The position numbers were made by a program, and so were the translations under genes. The notes beneath the pieces are model-generated. The model did not search any database and was not told the DNA's origin. It saw only the letters and a list, made by a program, of their open reading frames with translations. Positions 5,408 to 6,832 of a DNA stretch of 6,832 bases are shown in pieces. Position 1 is the stretch's first letter; every line of letters starts with the position of its first letter. Origin of the DNA: Gemmatimonadaceae bacterium (GTDB lineage Bacteria; Gemmatimonadota; Gemmatimonadetes; Gemmatimonadales; Gemmatimonadaceae); the NCBI GenBank assembly GCA_013820975.1, contig JACDHQ010000112.1:1-6832 (forward strand). Direction: 5' to 3'.

Positions 5408-6832
5408 ATGAACTCCCTGTCACCAGTGTGGCAGGCCTGGATAGGCGCCGCGATCTTCGCGGCCGATGTCGTGGCGTCGCTGCATGTGGTGCTTCGGAAG
5501 CGCGACTCACGGGCCGCCACGGCATGGGTCGGCGTGATCTGGCTGGTGCCCGGCATCGGCGTGCTGCTCTACGCGTTCTTCGGCGTCAACCGGATCCGGC
5601 GGCGCGGCACCGAGCTACAGCGCGCGCGGGCGATACGGGCCCTGGAGGCGGCAGCAGGGGCACTCGACCCCGAGGTGGCACCGGTTCGTCCGCGGCTCAC
5701 GGGGCTGGCGCGCGTGGCAGAGCGGGTGAGCGGGCGGCCGCTGCTCGCCGGTAACGCGATGGAGCCGCTGCTCGACGGGGATGCCGCGTATCCAGCGATG
5801 CTCGCGGCGATGGAGCGTGCACAGCACTCGATCTCGCTCTGTTCGTACCTGTTTGCCGGCGATGCCGCGGGGCGCCAGTTCGTCGCGGCGCTCTCGCGCG
5901 CGGTGACGCGCGGCGTGGACGTGCGCGTGCTCATCGACGACGTCGGCGTGCGGTACGACTTTCCGCCGGTGCACTGGGCGCTTCGCCGCGCCGGCGTCCC
6001 GGTGGCGCTCTTCCTCCCGATCATCTCGCGCACCGGACTTGCGTTCTTCAACCTCCGGACGCACCGCAAGGTGCTCGTCATCGACGGGTCGGTGGCCTTC
6101 GCCGGTGGCATGAACCTCCAGGCGCGCAACATCCACGCGATGCGCCCGCGTCACGCCGTGCGCGACGTGCACTTCCGGATCGCAGGGCCAGTCGTCACGC
6201 AGCTCCAGGTCGCCTTCGCCGAAGACTGGGCGTTCGCTACCCGCGAGCTCCTGGAGGGGCCACGCTGGTTTCCGCCGGTGGCCCATGCGGGCACGATCGC
6301 TGCGCGCGCCATTACCGGCGGGCCGGACCTGGATTTCGAAGTCATGCGCAGCGTCCTCCTCGCTGCCATCTCGTCGGCGCGGGAGTCCGTGCGCATCGTC
6401 ACGCCGTACTTCCTGCCCGACGCGCCGACGATCGCCGCCCTGTCCACCGCCGCCCTTCGCGGGGTACGGGTGGACATCGTGCTGCCGGAGCACGGCAATG
6501 TCGCACTCGCGCAATGGGCGTCGCGGGCCACGCTGTGGCAGGTGCTGCGGCCGGGCTGCCATGTGCATCTCACGCCGCGCCCCTTCGACCACAGCAAGCT
6601 GTTCGTGATCGATCGAAGCTGGGCGCTCGTCGGCACGACCAATTGGGATTCCCGCAGCCTCCGACTCAACTTCGAGCTCGACGTCGAGGCGTACGACGAG
6701 GCGTTCGCCGGGGTGATCGACGACCTCGCCAGGGACCGGATCGCGCGGAGCCGCGAGTTCACGCTTGCCGACGCCGACGGGCGTCCTTTCGTCAGCCGAG
6801 TCCGCGACGGCTTCGCGCGACTGCTCTCCCCC
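5408..6832 (+). CDS. Cardiolipin synthase / phospholipase D-like protein (3' end just outside window)
   Basis: The frame is open from ATG 5408 to the window end, 475 residues without a stop. Cardiolipin synthases join two phosphatidylglycerol molecules, or a related donor, to make cardiolipin at the inner membrane. The N-terminus has the PLDc_N arrangement: two membrane helices (about 8-29 and 37-59) separated by RKRDSRAATAW, followed by a basic stretch (NRIRRR). Two PLD catalytic domains follow, each with an intact HKD motif: His219-Lys221-Asp226 (HRKVLVID, then GSVAFAGG) and His395-Lys397-Asp402 (DHSKLFVID, then ALVGTTNWDSRSLRLNFE). The last residues, RVRDGFARLLSP, match the usual family ending (typically ...SPYL), so probably only a few residues are missing. 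No in-frame start lies upstream, and the Shine-Dalgarno is weak (GGGG at about 5390-5393, too distant). GTG 5426 is a possible alternative start but would trim the first helix. It is likely an independent lipid gene, not part of the sugar pathway. ClsA, ClsB and ClsC types are not distinguished, though the two N-terminal helices fit ClsA-like enzymes best. Confidence 0.92.
   Translation, partial: MNSLSPVWQAWIGAAIFAADVVASLHVVLRKRDSRAATAWVGVIWLVPGIGVLLYAFFGVNRIRRRGTELQRARAIRALEAAAGALDPEVAPVRPRLTGLARVAERVSGRPLLAGNAMEPLLDGDAAYPAMLAAMERAQHSISLCSYLFAGDAAGRQFVAALSRAVTRGVDVRVLIDDVGVRYDFPPVHWALRRAGVPVALFLPIISRTGLAFFNLRTHRKVLVIDGSVAFAGGMNLQARNIHAMRPRHAVRDVHFRIAGPVVTQLQVAFAEDWAFATRELLEGPRWFPPVAHAGTIAARAITGGPDLDFEVMRSVLLAAISSARESVRIVTPYFLPDAPTIAALSTAALRGVRVDIVLPEHGNVALAQWASRATLWQVLRPGCHVHLTPRPFDHSKLFVIDRSWALVGTTNWDSRSLRLNFELDVEAYDEAFAGVIDDLARDRIARSREFTLADADGRPFVSRVRDGFARLLSP

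Noticed and set aside
4337..5556. Minus-strand open frames opposite the kinase gene
   Set aside because: Low-complexity Arg/Ala/Ser/His-rich translations opposite a clear BadF-family kinase; no support for expression.
5569..6762. Minus-strand open frames opposite the cardiolipin synthase
   Set aside because: The + strand frame has both HKD motifs and an N-terminal PLDc_N region, so these are shadows.

Overview
The window is a very GC-rich stretch of bacterial chromosome with strong G/C preference at third codon positions and with all six genes on the + strand. The gene types suggest a Gram-negative-type, soil- or sediment-like lineage such as Gemmatimonadota or a relative. These are a NagB deaminase fused to a PIG-L/LmbE domain, sodium:solute symporters, a BadF-type sugar kinase and an ErpA-like Fe-S carrier. 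The taxonomic guess rests on general resemblance only. I see no tRNA, rRNA, CRISPR array, insertion sequence or phage signature.

Layout: (1) bases 1-387 are the C-terminal end of a sodium:solute symporter that begins outside the window. (2) A short intergenic region (388-469) holds a weak promoter candidate and a small palindrome. (3) 470-826 encodes an A-type iron-sulfur carrier (ErpA/IscA). (4) 837-2861 encodes a 674-residue fusion of glucosamine-6-phosphate deaminase and a PIG-L/LmbE-type deacetylase. A strong terminator-like hairpin lies inside its first 30 codons. (5) 2889-4430 encodes a complete sodium:solute symporter. (6) 4427-5350, overlapping the symporter by 4 bases, encodes a BadF/BadG-family amino-sugar kinase. 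(7) A GC-rich hairpin (5365-5403) precedes a cardiolipin synthase/phospholipase D-like gene that starts at 5408 and is still open at the window end, probably only a few residues short of its stop.

The core of the window (837-5350) reads as a compact amino-sugar utilisation or cell-wall-recycling operon. The symporter would import GlcNAc or a related sugar such as MurNAc. The BadF kinase would phosphorylate it, and the fusion protein would convert the phosphosugar to fructose-6-phosphate. No separate nagA deacetylase is present here, so the most interesting hypothesis is that the LmbE domain supplies the deacetylation step. The fusion would then be a one-polypeptide GlcNAc-6-P deacetylase plus GlcN-6-P deaminase. 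This fusion architecture is, to my recollection, also found in Bacteroidetes, where the role of the LmbE half is not clear to me. The Fe-S carrier and the cardiolipin synthase look like ordinary housekeeping neighbours.
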